Positions 49,997 to 60,220 are shown, counted from the stretch's first letter. The stretch: 64,000 nt of DNA from CAVRQM01 sp965246915 (GCA_965246915.1 CBDFGB010000022.1:1-64000), one strand, 5' to 3'. The notes: generated by a model not told the origin, from the sequence alone. A program made the numbers and translations.

Positions 49997-51454
49997 CTAG
50001 TTGGTGCCGCCGACCGTCAGGCCGGCGAGCTTTAGCGTCGGCTGACCGACACCGACCGGCACGCCCTGGCCCTGTTTGCCGCATGTGCCGATGCCGGGAT
50101 CGAGCGCCATGTCGTCCCCCACCATCTCGACCTTGGTCAGCGCGTCCGGTCCGTTTCCGATCAACGTCGCGCCTTTCACCGGCGCGGTGATGCGGCCGTC
50201 CTCGATCAGGTAGGCCTCGCTTGCCGAAAACACGAATTTGCCCGAGGTGATGTCCACTTGGCCGCCACCGAAATTGACGGCGTACAGGCCGCGCGGGACC
50301 GAACGGATCATCTCCTCGCGCGAATGGCTTCCCGACAGCATAACGGTGTTGGTCATCCTGGGCATTGGCGCATGCGCATAGGACTGTCGTCGCCCATTGC
50401 CCGTCGGGCGCACCCCCATCAGCCGAGCGTTCTGCCGGTCCTGCAGGAACTCCACGAGGATCCCGTCGTCGATCAGCGTCGTGCGGTTGGTCGGCGTGCC
50501 CTCGTCGTCGATCGTCAGGCTGCCGCGGCGGTCCGGCATCGTGCCGTCATCTACGACAGTGACACCGGGCGAGGCGATCCGCTTGCCCAACAGGCCGGCG
50601 AACGCCGATGTCCCTTTGCGGTTGAAATCACCCTCCAGCCCATGGCCGATCGCCTCATGCAGCAGGATGCCGGGCCAGCCCGGCCCAAGCACCACCGGCA
50701 TCTCGCCGGCCGGCGCGGGACGGCTCTCGAGGTTCACCTTCGCCTGCCGCAGCGCCTCGTCCACCGCCGCGCGCCAGGTCGCCTCGTCCAGCAGCCGGTC
50801 ATAGCCGAAGCGGCCGCCGAGCCCGTGGCTGCCGGTCTCCCGCCGGCCGTCCTGCTCCAGCACCACGCTCACATTCAGCCGTACGAGCGGCCGCAGATCG
50901 GCGACGCGATGGCCGTCGGCGCGGACGATCTGCACCGCCTGCCACTCGCCGAAGAACGACGCCATGACCTGCTTCACGCGCGAATCGAGGCCGCGCGCGT
51001 ATTCGTCCATCTTCGCCAGCGCGTCGGATCGCGCGGCGAACGGGATGTCGCCAAACGGGCTCGCGTCGTCATACAGACGCGCGTTCGTGGCGCGGGGGGG
51101 CTCCGCGGAGACGCCGGAATGCCCGTCCGCCACCGCCCGCACCGTCCCGGCCGCGCGCCGCAACGCCGCCTCGCTGATCTCGCCCGCATGGGCGTAGCCC
51201 GCCGCCTCGCCGACCACCGCGCGCAGGCCGAACCCGGTCGAGGCGTTGGATCCGGCGCTGCGGATTCGCCCGTCCTCGAGGCTGACCTGCTCGCTCTGAC
51301 GTTGTTCGAGGAACAGTTCGCCGTCGTCTGCGCCGTCCAGCGCTTGGGCCGCGACGCGTACCGCGGCATCGCGCTCCAGCAAGGACCCCTGGCCAAAGAA
51401 GATCGCGTCCGTCACGCCGAGCGGGGTGCCCGCCAAGGCCGAGGTGATGGTCAT
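49997..51454 (-). CDS. tldD: Metalloprotease TldD
   Basis: The 485-residue subunit belongs to the TldD/TldE (PmbA) protease, which degrades unfolded peptides and matures small modified peptides. The zinc-binding LLHEAIGHGLEGDFNRKGTS (about residues 262-281) carries the HExxxH motif, and PRMTNTVMLSGSHSREEMI is also conserved. The length is standard. The ATG at 51454 overlaps the ctaA stop. The partner TldE/PmbA is not in the window. Confidence 0.95.
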   Translation of the reverse strand: MTITSALAGTPLGVTDAIFFGQGSLLERDAAVRVAAQALDGADDGELFLEQRQSEQVSLEDGRIRSAGSNASTGFGLRAVVGEAAGYAHAGEISEAALRRAAGTVRAVADGHSGVSAEPPRATNARLYDDASPFGDIPFAARSDALAKMDEYARGLDSRVKQVMASFFGEWQAVQIVRADGHRVADLRPLVRLNVSVVLEQDGRRETGSHGLGGRFGYDRLLDEATWRAAVDEALRQAKVNLESRPAPAGEMPVVLGPGWPGILLHEAIGHGLEGDFNRKGTSAFAGLLGKRIASPGVTVVDDGTMPDRRGSLTIDDEGTPTNRTTLIDDGILVEFLQDRQNARLMGVRPTGNGRRQSYAHAPMPRMTNTVMLSGSHSREEMIRSVPRGLYAVNFGGGQVDITSGKFVFSASEAYLIEDGRITAPVKGATLIGNGPDALTKVEMVGDDMALDPGIGTCGKQGQGVPVGVGQPTLKLAGLTVGGTN

Positions 51455-52524
51455 TCAGGCAATCTCCCGATCGGGGTTCGCGGGTGGCGCGCGAGATGCA
51501 GGCCCACCAGACAGGCGGTCAGTAGCAGCACGGCACCGGCCTGATGCAGCGTGCCGAGCCAGACCGGAACCGCTGCGAGCAAAGTGGCCACACCGAGAGT
51601 GTATTGTAAGCCAATCGTCACGCCGAGCGCCACGAGCGGCGGCCGCAACTCGCGGCGCGTCCAAAGCCGCGCGACGGTGGTGGCCGCCGCCAGCAGGCTC
51701 AGCGTGGCGAGAACCCGATGGTCGAACTGCACCGCGGCGATGTTGGCGACGAGGTTGCGCGGCCAGGGCGAAAGCGCCGCGTAGCCGTCCGGGACGAGTC
51801 GGCCGTCCATCAGCGGAAACGTGTTGTAGACCAAACCGGCGTGCAGCCCGGCGACGAAGCCGCCCGCCACGATCGTCAGCGCCGTCAGCGCCAGCGTCCC
51901 GGCGAACCACCCCATCGCGGGCGACGCCGCCGCCTGCCGCGCTGGCTCGCGCAGCACCGACAGTCCGATCCAAACCAATGCGGAATACAGCACCAGTGCC
52001 AAAGTCAGATGCACCACCAGCCGTGCCGGGGCGACGGCCGTGCTGTCCGCGAAGAATCCCGACGCAACCATGAACCAGCCGATAGCGCCTTGCAGGCCGC
52101 CGAGCGCGAACAGCAGCAGCAGGCGCGGCAGCAGCCGACGGCTCAGCGCGCCGCGCGCCCAGAACAAGACGAGCGGGGCGAGGAACACGATCCCAAGCAG
52201 GCGACCCCACAGCCGGTGCGTCCATTCCAGCCAAAAGATCCCTCGGAAACCCTCGAGGCCGAAGCCGTCGTTCAACAGCGCGTATTGTGGGGTTTGGCGG
52301 TACAGCGCGAACAGTCGCTGCCACTCCGCGTCCGACCACGGCGGCAAAACGCCGCTGATCGGTGCCCATTCCATTATCGACAGTCCAGAGCCGGTCAGCC
52401 GTGTCGCGCCGCCAAGGCTGACCATCACAAGGATCATGGCAGAGGCCACGAACAGCCAGACGGAGACGGCCCGACGATCACGGCGGACGAGGAGCGTCTG
52501 GGCGGGGGCGGCGTCGAACGGCAT
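51451..52524 (-). CDS. ctaA: Heme A synthase
   Basis: The 357-residue inner-membrane protein converts heme O to heme A for cytochrome aa3-type oxidases. It has eight hydrophobic segments, with heme-ligating His in FWLEWTHRLWGRLLGIVF, RLVVHLTLALVLYS, VQFDHRVLATLSLLAAA and GTLHQAGAVLLLTACLVGLH. The segment MVSLGGATRLTGSGLSIMEW is diagnostic. Starts at 52524 or 52536 are both possible. tldD follows with a four-base overlap; the cytochrome oxidase genes themselves are not in the window. Confidence 0.95.
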   Translation of the reverse strand: MPFDAAPAQTLLVRRDRRAVSVWLFVASAMILVMVSLGGATRLTGSGLSIMEWAPISGVLPPWSDAEWQRLFALYRQTPQYALLNDGFGLEGFRGIFWLEWTHRLWGRLLGIVFLAPLVLFWARGALSRRLLPRLLLLFALGGLQGAIGWFMVASGFFADSTAVAPARLVVHLTLALVLYSALVWIGLSVLREPARQAAASPAMGWFAGTLALTALTIVAGGFVAGLHAGLVYNTFPLMDGRLVPDGYAALSPWPRNLVANIAAVQFDHRVLATLSLLAAATTVARLWTRRELRPPLVALGVTIGLQYTLGVATLLAAVPVWLGTLHQAGAVLLLTACLVGLHLARHPRTPIGRLPE

Positions 52525-52611
52525 GACGCTCAACATAGCCCCTGGCGTCGTCGCCACCAGTCTCGCCGCCACCGCCCCGCGATCGCTCGCGACGCGGCCC
52601 CGGCGCGACGG

Positions 52612-52884
52612 TCAGTGGATCGTCAGACTCACCGCGTGACGTAGTTCGCTGGGTCCGATCAGGCCGCGCTGCGCGACGCGCACGGAATGGAGCCGGCCCT
52701 CGATCTCTCGGCGCCAGAAATCAAGGAAACCATGCAGAACGGGAAAGCTCGGCGCGATGTCGAGCGCCTGCCAGATGTAGCTCTGAAGCACCGCGGGATG
52801 GTCCGGAAGATGATAGAGGATTTCGGCGGTGGTAAGCCGATATCCCTGCAACTGCCGCTGGATGCTTTCCGTGGCTGTCCTCAT
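52612..52884 (-). CDS. usg: Usg family protein
   Basis: The 90-residue protein has the Usg pattern: LQGYRLTTAEILYHLPDHPA followed by LDFWRREIEGRLHSVRVAQR. Members are small conserved alphaproteobacterial proteins of unknown function, named for a position upstream of trp genes in some species. The ATG at 52884, preceded by GAGGGA, is favoured over one 16 codons upstream. It is 88 bases from ctaA on the same strand and about 140 bases from the divergent groES promoter. Confidence 0.8.
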   Translation of the reverse strand: MRTATESIQRQLQGYRLTTAEILYHLPDHPAVLQSYIWQALDIAPSFPVLHGFLDFWRREIEGRLHSVRVAQRGLIGPSELRHAVSLTIH

Positions 52885-53023
52885 CGCCTGTCCCTCAAAA
52901 AAGATGCTGCACCGCGGCGTCGTCACCGCCACTCAATCATGCCACGCGAAGATGAACGCAAAGCAAGGAAAACCGTTCATAATCAACGGATTGGCAGTAG
53001 CGATCCGCGAGTGCTGCTGCCGC

Positions 53024-53051
53024 TTGACGCCAGGCCGAGTTGCTTCTACAT
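53024..53051 (+). promoter_or_regulatory. Candidate groESL promoter
   Basis: CTTGAC/TTGACG at 53023-53029 with CTACAT at 53046-53051, about 16 bases apart, lies just upstream of the CIRCE element. The -35 element fits both sigma-70-like and alphaproteobacterial RpoH-like (CTTGA) promoters. The -10 match is partial. The position directly before CIRCE supports it. Confidence 0.45.
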
Positions 53052-53052
53052 C

Positions 53053-53081
53053 GCTGGCACTCCCTATGAGGGAGTGCCAGC
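53053..53081 (+). promoter_or_regulatory. CIRCE operator (HrcA-binding site)
   Basis: GCTGGCACTC, a nine-base spacer and GAGTGCCAGC form a perfect 10-base inverted repeat, 58 bases before the groES start. The consensus CIRCE element is TTAGCACTC-N9-GAGTGCTAA; here the spacing is exact and the outer bases are G/C-shifted. HrcA is expected to repress groESL from here until heat shock. The hrcA gene is not in the window. Confidence 0.92.
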
Positions 53082-53138
53082 AAGGTTTGCGAGCGGGCTC
53101 GCTCCTCACGGGGCCGCCGCACATTAGGAGAGAAACAC

Positions 53139-53453
53139 ATGAAATTCCGACCGCTGCATGACCGCGTCGTGGTCCGCCGCATTACCGCCGAAGAGAAGAC
53201 CGCCGGCGGGATCATCATTCCCGACACCGCCAAAGAGAAGCCGATGGAAGGCGAGATCGTCGCCGCCGGCCCGGGCGCTCGCAACGAGCAGGGTGCCGTC
53301 GTGGCGCTCGACGTGAAGGCCGGCGACCGCATCCTGTTCGGCAAGTGGTCCGGCACCGAGGTCAAGATCGACGGCGAGGAACTGCTCATCATGAAGGAGA
53401 GCGACATCATGGGCATCGTCGAAGGCGTCGCCGCCCAGAAGATGGCCGCCTGA
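53139..53453 (+). CDS. groES: Co-chaperonin GroES
   Basis: The 104-residue co-chaperonin caps GroEL. It has the N-terminal KFRPLHDRVVVRRI, the mobile-loop region EEKTAGGIIIPDTAKEKPME and the C-terminal YGTE-like GTEVKIDGEELLIMKESDIM. The ATG at 53139 follows AGGAGAG. groEL follows after 48 bases, and CIRCE control is upstream. Confidence 0.98.
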   Translation: MKFRPLHDRVVVRRITAEEKTAGGIIIPDTAKEKPMEGEIVAAGPGARNEQGAVVALDVKAGDRILFGKWSGTEVKIDGEELLIMKESDIMGIVEGVAAQKMAA

Positions 53454-53501
53454 ACTCTCGCCTGATCAGCCCACCCACAAGAATATAGAGAGTAGATACA
53501 C

Positions 53502-55145
<1,644 letters not shown>

Positions 55146-55174
55146 TCCACGTCGACTTTGTTGCGCGAAGAATG

Positions 55175-55202
55175 GGCGGGTCCGAAAGGGCCCGCCTTTT
55201 TT
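55175..55202 (+). terminator. Intrinsic terminator after groEL
   Basis: A nine-pair stem (GGCGGGTCC at 55175-55183 with GGGCCCGCC at 55188-55196, one G-U pair) closed by a GAAA tetraloop is followed directly by six T (55197-55202). It lies 30 bases after the groEL stop. This is the clearest rho-independent terminator in the window. Confidence 0.93.
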
Positions 55203-55352
55203 CGTGCGGTTAAACATACCGGCGAAGCGATTGACCCTCGTCAGTGCCGCCAGGATCGTCGTGACCGGCGGTTTTCGATGACCGCGGCGAACGAGATGGC
55301 ACGGTGAAGCTGTGCCATGACGACGTACCGCATTTCCTACGCCGGTCGGGTA

Positions 55353-56015
55353 TCAAACGATTGCCGTCCGCTCGCTCATCAACGTGTCGATGCGGGGATC
55401 GCTGAAGTCGCGTACTGCCATGACCGCGCCCAGACCCAGGATCGTGGCCTCGTCGAGCGCCGTCAGCAGCCCTACGACCGCGAGGCCGGCCGCGACAGCC
55501 GAACGGATGCCGGAGCGTGAATCCTCGAAGGCGATGGACCGGGAGGCAGCAGCACCCAGGTGCTCGAGCGCCGTAAGGTACGGCAGAGGATGCGGCTTGG
55601 AATGCTCCAGCTCGTCGGCGATGACCACCACCGCGAAGCGGTCGGCGAGGCCGAGCGCGTCCAGGACGAGCAGGGCGTTGGGCCGTGGCGCGTTGGTCAC
55701 GACGGCGCGGCCAAGCCCCGCCGCTTCGGCGCGGTCGAGCAACGCCGCGATCCCGGCGATCGGCGACAACGTGCCGATGCGGGAACGATAAATCTCCTCC
55801 TTGCGCGTCAGTTCGGCCAGCGCTCGATCGGTCGGGAGATGGGGCAGGAAGTCCGCGGCGATCCGCGGACTGGAGAACCCCATGACGCGATGCCGGTAGG
55901 CGTCGGCATCGAGCGTCACGCCATGGTCGGCGAAGACCTGCCCGAACGCCGCAAAATGCAGATGATCGGTGTCGATGAGCGTCCCGTCGAGGTCGAACAG
56001 CAGGGCGCAGTTCAT
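55353..56015 (-). CDS. HAD-family phosphatase
   Basis: The 220-residue haloacid-dehalogenase-like hydrolase has motif I LLFDLDGTLIDTDHLHFAAF (nucleophile Asp at about residue 8), motif II VVTNAPRPN, motif III Lys in HSKPHPLPY and motif IV AFEDSRSGIRSAVAAG. The cap domain is of the phosphoglycolate phosphatase/beta-phosphoglucomutase type. The substrate is not predictable. The ATG at 56015 lies 80 bases from the divergent antitoxin gene. The 150 bases between its stop and the groEL terminator contain only a 7-base hairpin (55296-55318). Confidence 0.85.
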   Translation of the reverse strand: MNCALLFDLDGTLIDTDHLHFAAFGQVFADHGVTLDADAYRHRVMGFSSPRIAADFLPHLPTDRALAELTRKEEIYRSRIGTLSPIAGIAALLDRAEAAGLGRAVVTNAPRPNALLVLDALGLADRFAVVVIADELEHSKPHPLPYLTALEHLGAAASRSIAFEDSRSGIRSAVAAGLAVVGLLTALDEATILGLGAVMAVRDFSDPRIDTLMSERTAIV

Positions 56016-56094
56016 GGTTCATGTCTCCGATGGGTCATCTTGAAGTCGGTCTCGCGAATGCTATCATGTTAAGATATCACTCGGGGCGGTTCCT

Positions 56095-56343
56095 GTGGGC
56101 CAGTTGATCGTTCGTGGCTTGGACGATGTTCTCGTGGAGACATTGAAGCAGCGCGCCGCCCGTCTCGGACGCTCGGCCGAGGCGGAACACCGCGCCATCC
56201 TCGAACAGGCGCTCCGCCCGGAGGTGGAGACGTTCGCGGAGGCCGTTGCCAGGTTCCAGGCGGAGACGCCACCGCAAACGAGCGACAGCACCGATATCAT
56301 TCGCTGGTACCGGGATCATGACCATGACGGCATCGATCCTTGA
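56095..56343 (+). CDS. FitA-type ribbon-helix-helix antitoxin
   Basis: The 82-residue protein has an N-terminal ribbon-helix-helix DNA-binding segment (GQLIVRGLDDVLVETLKQRA, then GRSAEAEHRAILEQALRP) typical of FitA/StbC-like antitoxins. The C-terminal part should wrap the toxin. The start is a GTG at 56095. Its stop overlaps the toxin start. An A/T-rich stretch with TATC...GATA half-sites (about 56062-56076) just upstream could be its autoregulatory operator, a weak call. Confidence 0.82.
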   Translation: MGQLIVRGLDDVLVETLKQRAARLGRSAEAEHRAILEQALRPEVETFAEAVARFQAETPPQTSDSTDIIRWYRDHDHDGIDP

Positions 56344-56801
56344 GGGAGGTCGTCGTCGATGCTTGCGTCTCGGCAAAGTGGTTTGTCCGCGAGGAGCATA
56401 GCGCCAACGCACTGCGGCTCCTCGCCTGCGAGGCGCTGCACGCCCCGGATCACTGGCAGGCGGAAGCGGCTACGGTGCTTTGGTCCAAGGTCCGGAAAGC
56501 CGAACTGAGCGTCACGCAGGCGACCGACCGGGTTAGAGGACTGCTGCGAGCCCCGGTGATCGGCACGCCGATCGCGCGCCTCATTCCCCGGGCATTCGCC
56601 ATATCGCTCGCCCATATCATGACGCTTTACGACTCGCTCTACGTCGCCTTGGCAGTTGACCGCTCCATTCCACTCGTCACCGCCGACGTTCGGATGATCC
56701 GCAAACTGTCGAGCGATGTGTCGCTGGCCAAACTGATGGTCTGGGTCGGCGACGTGACCGAGGACCGGATCCCGCGCAAGGCCGGGCAACCGCCGCCCTA
56801 G
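56340..56801 (+). CDS. PIN-domain toxin (VapC/FitB-like)
   Basis: The 153-residue PIN-domain nuclease shows acidic residues in VVVDACVSAKWFV (Asp at about 7) and WQAEAATVLWSKV (Glu at about 42). Further acidic residues lie in TLYDSLYVALAV and VTADVRMI, the set expected for metal-dependent RNA cleavage. The only suitable start is a TTG at 56340 overlapping the antitoxin stop (TTGA), which should keep toxin translation low and coupled. It forms a type II toxin-antitoxin module with the preceding gene. Confidence 0.85.
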   Translation: MREVVVDACVSAKWFVREEHSANALRLLACEALHAPDHWQAEAATVLWSKVRKAELSVTQATDRVRGLLRAPVIGTPIARLIPRAFAISLAHIMTLYDSLYVALAVDRSIPLVTADVRMIRKLSSDVSLAKLMVWVGDVTEDRIPRKAGQPPP

Positions 56802-56989
56802 CCCCCAGCCGATCGTTGACTCTGCCTGTCGATCGTGACCAAGTTATGGCGCAATCGCGTTTTGGCTTGGCTTGCTGCGCCTCCGTACCGTCGTCTTCGC
56901 TGTCGGGTGCCTTCAAGACGTTCCACGAGCCCGGTTGTTTGAAGCCCTGGGCGGGTTTGCCCCGGGTACCCGACGGAGAGTGACTGACT

Positions 56990-57193
56990 ATGGCTATCGG
57001 CACGGTCAAGTGGTTCAATACAACCAAGGGATACGGCTTCATCATGCCGCAAGACGGCGGCAAAGATGTTTTCGTACATATCACGGCAGTTCAGGCGGCC
57101 GGTCTTCGCGGTCTCAATGACGGTCAAAAGGTTTCGTTCGACGTCACAATGGAACGTGGCAAGGCGTCGGCCGCAAATCTGAAGCTGGCCTGA
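56990..57193 (+). CDS. Cold-shock protein, copy 1
   Basis: The 67-residue CspA-type single-strand nucleic-acid chaperone has RNP1-like KGYGFIMPQDGGKDVFVHIT and the N-terminal IGTVKWFNTTKG. The ATG at 56990 follows GGAGAGTGACT. It is the first of three tandem paralogues and differs from the other two at several positions (NTTKG, AAGLRGLNDG, VSFDVT). The 188-base region upstream is long enough for a structured cold-shock leader. Confidence 0.93.
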   Translation: MAIGTVKWFNTTKGYGFIMPQDGGKDVFVHITAVQAAGLRGLNDGQKVSFDVTMERGKASAANLKLA

Positions 57194-57377
57194 GCGGCGC
57201 GTAATCGTCCGACCACGGTTTCCTGGACGAGCAAGAGCACCGCACCGCAATGGTCGCGCGACGGAGCATCCTGAAATCAAACGGTTATGGCGGCGCCGGG
57301 CATCCTGCCTCGCGTCGCGTCAGCCGTTCACCCCTACGGACCCGCAGGCGCGGATCCGCAATCGGAGTATGACGACA

Positions 57378-57581
57378 ATGGCGATCGGTACGGTCAAGTG
57401 GTTCAACGCGACCAAGGGTTATGGCTTCATCATGCCACAGGACGGCGGCAAGGATGTGTTCGTGCACGTCACCGCGGTCCAGGCGGCGGGCCTCAACGGC
57501 CTGAATGATGGCCAGAAGGTGAGCTACGAAGTCACCATGGAGCGCGGCAAGGCGTCGGCGGCGCAACTGAAGCTCGCCTGA
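57378..57581 (+). CDS. Cold-shock protein, copy 2
   Basis: The 67-residue CspA-type protein reads IGTVKWFNATKGYGFIMPQD, AAGLNGLNDGQKVSYEVTME and a C-terminal KASAAQLKLA. An ATG at 57369 is also in frame, but the one at 57378 gives the family start and puts the GGAG at a better distance (ten bases). It is separated from copy 1 by 184 bases and from copy 3 by 153 bases, so each copy may have its own promoter. Confidence 0.93.
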   Translation: MAIGTVKWFNATKGYGFIMPQDGGKDVFVHVTAVQAAGLNGLNDGQKVSYEVTMERGKASAAQLKLA

Positions 57582-57734
57582 GCTTTCTGGCTTGACGGCA
57601 CGTCCGGAGCGGCATGTGGCGCTTCGGACGAGGCAGCGGTGGTGGCAGCGGTCCGGGAAAAATCTCGTGCCGCGGTCATCATGGAATGGCAATTCAACGG
57701 GTCCGCATGGGGCGGCCCATCACGGAGAGCGGCA

Positions 57735-57938
57735 ATGGCGATTGGCACCGTCAAATGGTTCAACGCGACCAAGGGCTATGGCTTCATCATGCCGCAGGAC
57801 GGCGGCAAGGACGTGTTCGTCCACGTCACGGCGGTGCAAGCTGCCGGTCTCAATGGCCTGAACGACGGCCAGAAAGTGAGCTATGACGTCACCATGGAGC
57901 GGGGCAAGGCCGCGGCGGCCAATCTGCGTCTGGCATGA
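57735..57938 (+). CDS. Cold-shock protein, copy 3
   Basis: The 67-residue CspA-type protein is nearly identical to copy 2 but ends KAAAANLRLA. The ATG at 57735 follows GGAGAGCGGCA. The open frame extending upstream to 57639 does not look like coding sequence. It ends 20 bases before the convergent stress-type gene. Confidence 0.93.
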   Translation: MAIGTVKWFNATKGYGFIMPQDGGKDVFVHVTAVQAAGLNGLNDGQKVSYDVTMERGKAAAANLRLA

Positions 57939-57958
57939 TGTCGCTGCCCCGCCGAGGG

Positions 57959-58486
57959 CTATCCTGTCCACGCGGATGAGTCGGTCCCCTGAGGCATTTG
58001 CGCGATACGGGTGATGTCTCGGCCACCGGCCTCCGACAAAGTGGAAGTCGCCACCTCGACGTCGCCCGAGCCGCGAATGATAACCTTGAGGGTCAGTTCA
58101 CCGCGCGCCGCCGCTTCGGCACGAGCGTCTGAAACGGTCTGACTCGCCGCGGTGCCACCTATGTTGGCGGCACCCGCTGCACCGGCACCGGCCGCCAGAG
58201 CCGCACCGGCCGCCAACGCCGCAGCGCCCCCGGTGGCGATCGTCAGCCCCGCCGCCGCGAAGGCACCCGCGGCCCCGGCCAAACTGGTGCCGAGCGTTCT
58301 GGCCTGCCGCGTGTCGGTGTCCGTCGTCGGGGCCGAACTGGACTGTTCAGATGGATCGATACTGGATCCGGCCACCACGACGCTGAGGTCGGCGCGATCG
58401 AAGCCAATCAGGCACAGCTTTGCGATCGCGTCCTCCAGGGCGGCATCGCTCGAAAATTTCGCGTGAACGCTCATCGTCTCGGACAT
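57959..58486 (-). CDS. Stress-type protein with glycine-zipper segment
   Basis: The 175-residue protein has an N-terminal ferredoxin-like segment (HAKFSSDAALEDAIAKLCLI, then GFDRADLSVVV) resembling the YflT/general-stress-protein 17M domain. A Ser/Thr/Asp linker follows, then a Gly/Ala-rich membrane-inserting or glycine-zipper stretch (about residues 66-110), and a second short domain (LTLKVIIRGSGDVEVATSTL). A GGAG precedes the ATG at 58486. The role is unknown; relatives are stress-induced. It is next to the cold-shock and TerB-like genes. Confidence 0.6.
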   Translation of the reverse strand: MSETMSVHAKFSSDAALEDAIAKLCLIGFDRADLSVVVAGSSIDPSEQSSSAPTTDTDTRQARTLGTSLAGAAGAFAAAGLTIATGGAAALAAGAALAAGAGAAGAANIGGTAASQTVSDARAEAAARGELTLKVIIRGSGDVEVATSTLSEAGGRDITRIAQMPQGTDSSAWTG

Positions 58487-58595
58487 CGTTGGCTCCGCTC
58501 TGACGGAACCTGAACGCGAGGCCGTTGCGGCCGTTCCGGCGCGGTCACTTCAGCTGGCCCTCGAGACGAACCGCCGACATCCTCCTCCGCAAGCG

Positions 58596-59018
58596 TCAAG
58601 TGACTTGCTGGAACCGGGCCCGCGCCCCCCGCTCGATGGCCGAGGCAACAAGCGTGTCGATGTGCAATTCGCCACGCACGAATTCGAGCATCCGCAGCGT
58701 GTCCTGTTCGGCGAGCCGATCAGCCGCCACCACCTCGCAGGCCAGTGCATAGGCCGTCTCGCGCAGCCGCGGCTCGAGCGCATCGCGCACCATGCCCGCC
58801 GCATCGGCCAATCCGTCATCTTCGCGCAGCAGGGCGATGGCCATTTCAGTGGCGCTGCCGAGCTGCTCCGTGGAGAAATTGCGAAACACGGGAAGCGTCT
58901 GCACCAGCCCGGTCATCACGCCAATCTCGCGATCGCTGATCCCGCCGCTTGACGCCGCGACCAGCACCATCGTGCAGACCAGCGCCTCCTGCGCATCCAT
59001 CCCGGGCCTCGCGAGCAT
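58596..59018 (-). CDS. TerB-like (tellurite resistance B) domain protein
   Basis: The 140-residue all-helical protein resembles the TerB/DjlA-type acidic fold: DAQEALVCTMVLVAASSGGI, SDREIGVMTGLVQTLPVF and REDDGLADAAGMVRDALEPR. The family binds metal through conserved acidic residues and is linked to stress and membrane-associated responses. The ATG at 59018 with AAGGA seven bases upstream is favoured over 59093. It is 109 bases upstream of the stress-type gene and divergent from aroQ. The 277-base gap to aroQ shows no other gene. Confidence 0.65.
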   Translation of the reverse strand: MLARPGMDAQEALVCTMVLVAASSGGISDREIGVMTGLVQTLPVFRNFSTEQLGSATEMAIALLREDDGLADAAGMVRDALEPRLRETAYALACEVVAADRLAEQDTLRMLEFVRGELHIDTLVASAIERGARARFQQVT

Positions 59019-59295
59019 GTTTTCGTGTCCTTCAACAAGAGTCTGACGGGCCGCCCACAAGCCCGTCCCGGTGCGGCGGCGAAGATGGGGCATCGCCAGC
59101 GGACCGCCAAGAGGGCGCGCACGCCCGACGTTTCCGGGTTGTCGGACACCTCTCCAAACGTCATGGCGCGTCCCGAGCTTTCCATCTCAGCGTGGACGGC
59201 CCTGCGGCTTTGTGGCGCGGCAGCGCACGAAGGACGACGGTGCGACAAGAGGACAGTTTGCCGCCCCCCGACCCCCGTGCTACGCGCCGCCGTCC

Positions 59296-59757
59296 ATGGC
59301 CGCCGCCCCCACCCTGCCGCTCGTCGCCGTACTGAACGGGCCGAATCTCAACATGCTCGGCCTGCGCCAACCCGCGACCTACGGGCGTGCCACTCTGGAC
59401 GACGTCGAAACGCTGTGTGCGGAGGCGGCCGAGCGTGTGGGTCTCGCGATCGACTTTCGCCAGACCAATGGCGAGGGCGAGCTGATTTCCTGGGTGCAGG
59501 AATGCCGCGGCCGAGCCCGTGGGATCGTCATCAACCCGGCCGGCTACAGCCACACGTCCGTGGCCCTGATGGACTCGCTGCTGGCCGTCGACCTGCCGGT
59601 TCTCGAAGTTCACATCACCAACATCCATCGCCGCGAGGCTTTTCGCCATGTCTCCTACGTGTCCCGTGTGGCGGTCGGCGTGATCTGCGGCCTCGGCATT
59701 GCGGGCTACGGCCTCGCCCTGACGGCCATGGCCGATCTGATCGAGGAGTCTGCTTGA
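59296..59757 (+). CDS. aroQ: Type II 3-dehydroquinate dehydratase
   Basis: The 153-residue enzyme performs the third step of the shikimate pathway. The N-terminal VAVLNGPNLNMLGLRQPATY carries the flexible loop with catalytic residues. The active-site His is in INPAGYSHTSVALMDSLLAV, and EVHITNIHRREAFRHVSYVS follows. The ATG at 59296 is the first start consistent with the family. accB starts within its stop codon (TGATG), the aroQ-accB-accC order common in alphaproteobacteria. Confidence 0.95.
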   Translation: MAAAPTLPLVAVLNGPNLNMLGLRQPATYGRATLDDVETLCAEAAERVGLAIDFRQTNGEGELISWVQECRGRARGIVINPAGYSHTSVALMDSLLAVDLPVLEVHITNIHRREAFRHVSYVSRVAVGVICGLGIAGYGLALTAMADLIEESA

Positions 59758-60220
59758 TGCCGGCCAATTTCGACCCCGAGCAGATTCGGGTGCTGGCGCA
59801 AATCCTCGCCGACACGGGCCTGACGGAAATCGAGATCGAGGGCGGCGATGTGCGCATCCGCCTCGCCCGCGCCCACCCACCGGTCGCCATGTCCGCGGCG
59901 GCTGCCACGCCGGTCGTGCCGGCACCGGCCGCCAGCCCAGTGCCGGTGACGATGGCGCCCGTCGCGCCCGAGGACGACGCAACGCATCCCGGGGCGATCC
60001 TCAGCCCGATGGTCGGCATCGCCTATCTGGCACCCGAACCGGGGGCGGCTCCCTTCGTGCAACTGGGACAGGAGGTGGCCGCCGGCCAGACGGTGCTGTT
60101 GATCGAGGCGATGAAGACGTTCAATCAGATCAAGGCACCGAAAGCCGGGACGGTGCGGCGGATCCTGGTCACCCCCGGCACACCCGTCGAATACGGCGAG
60201 CCGCTGCTGATCCTCGAATA

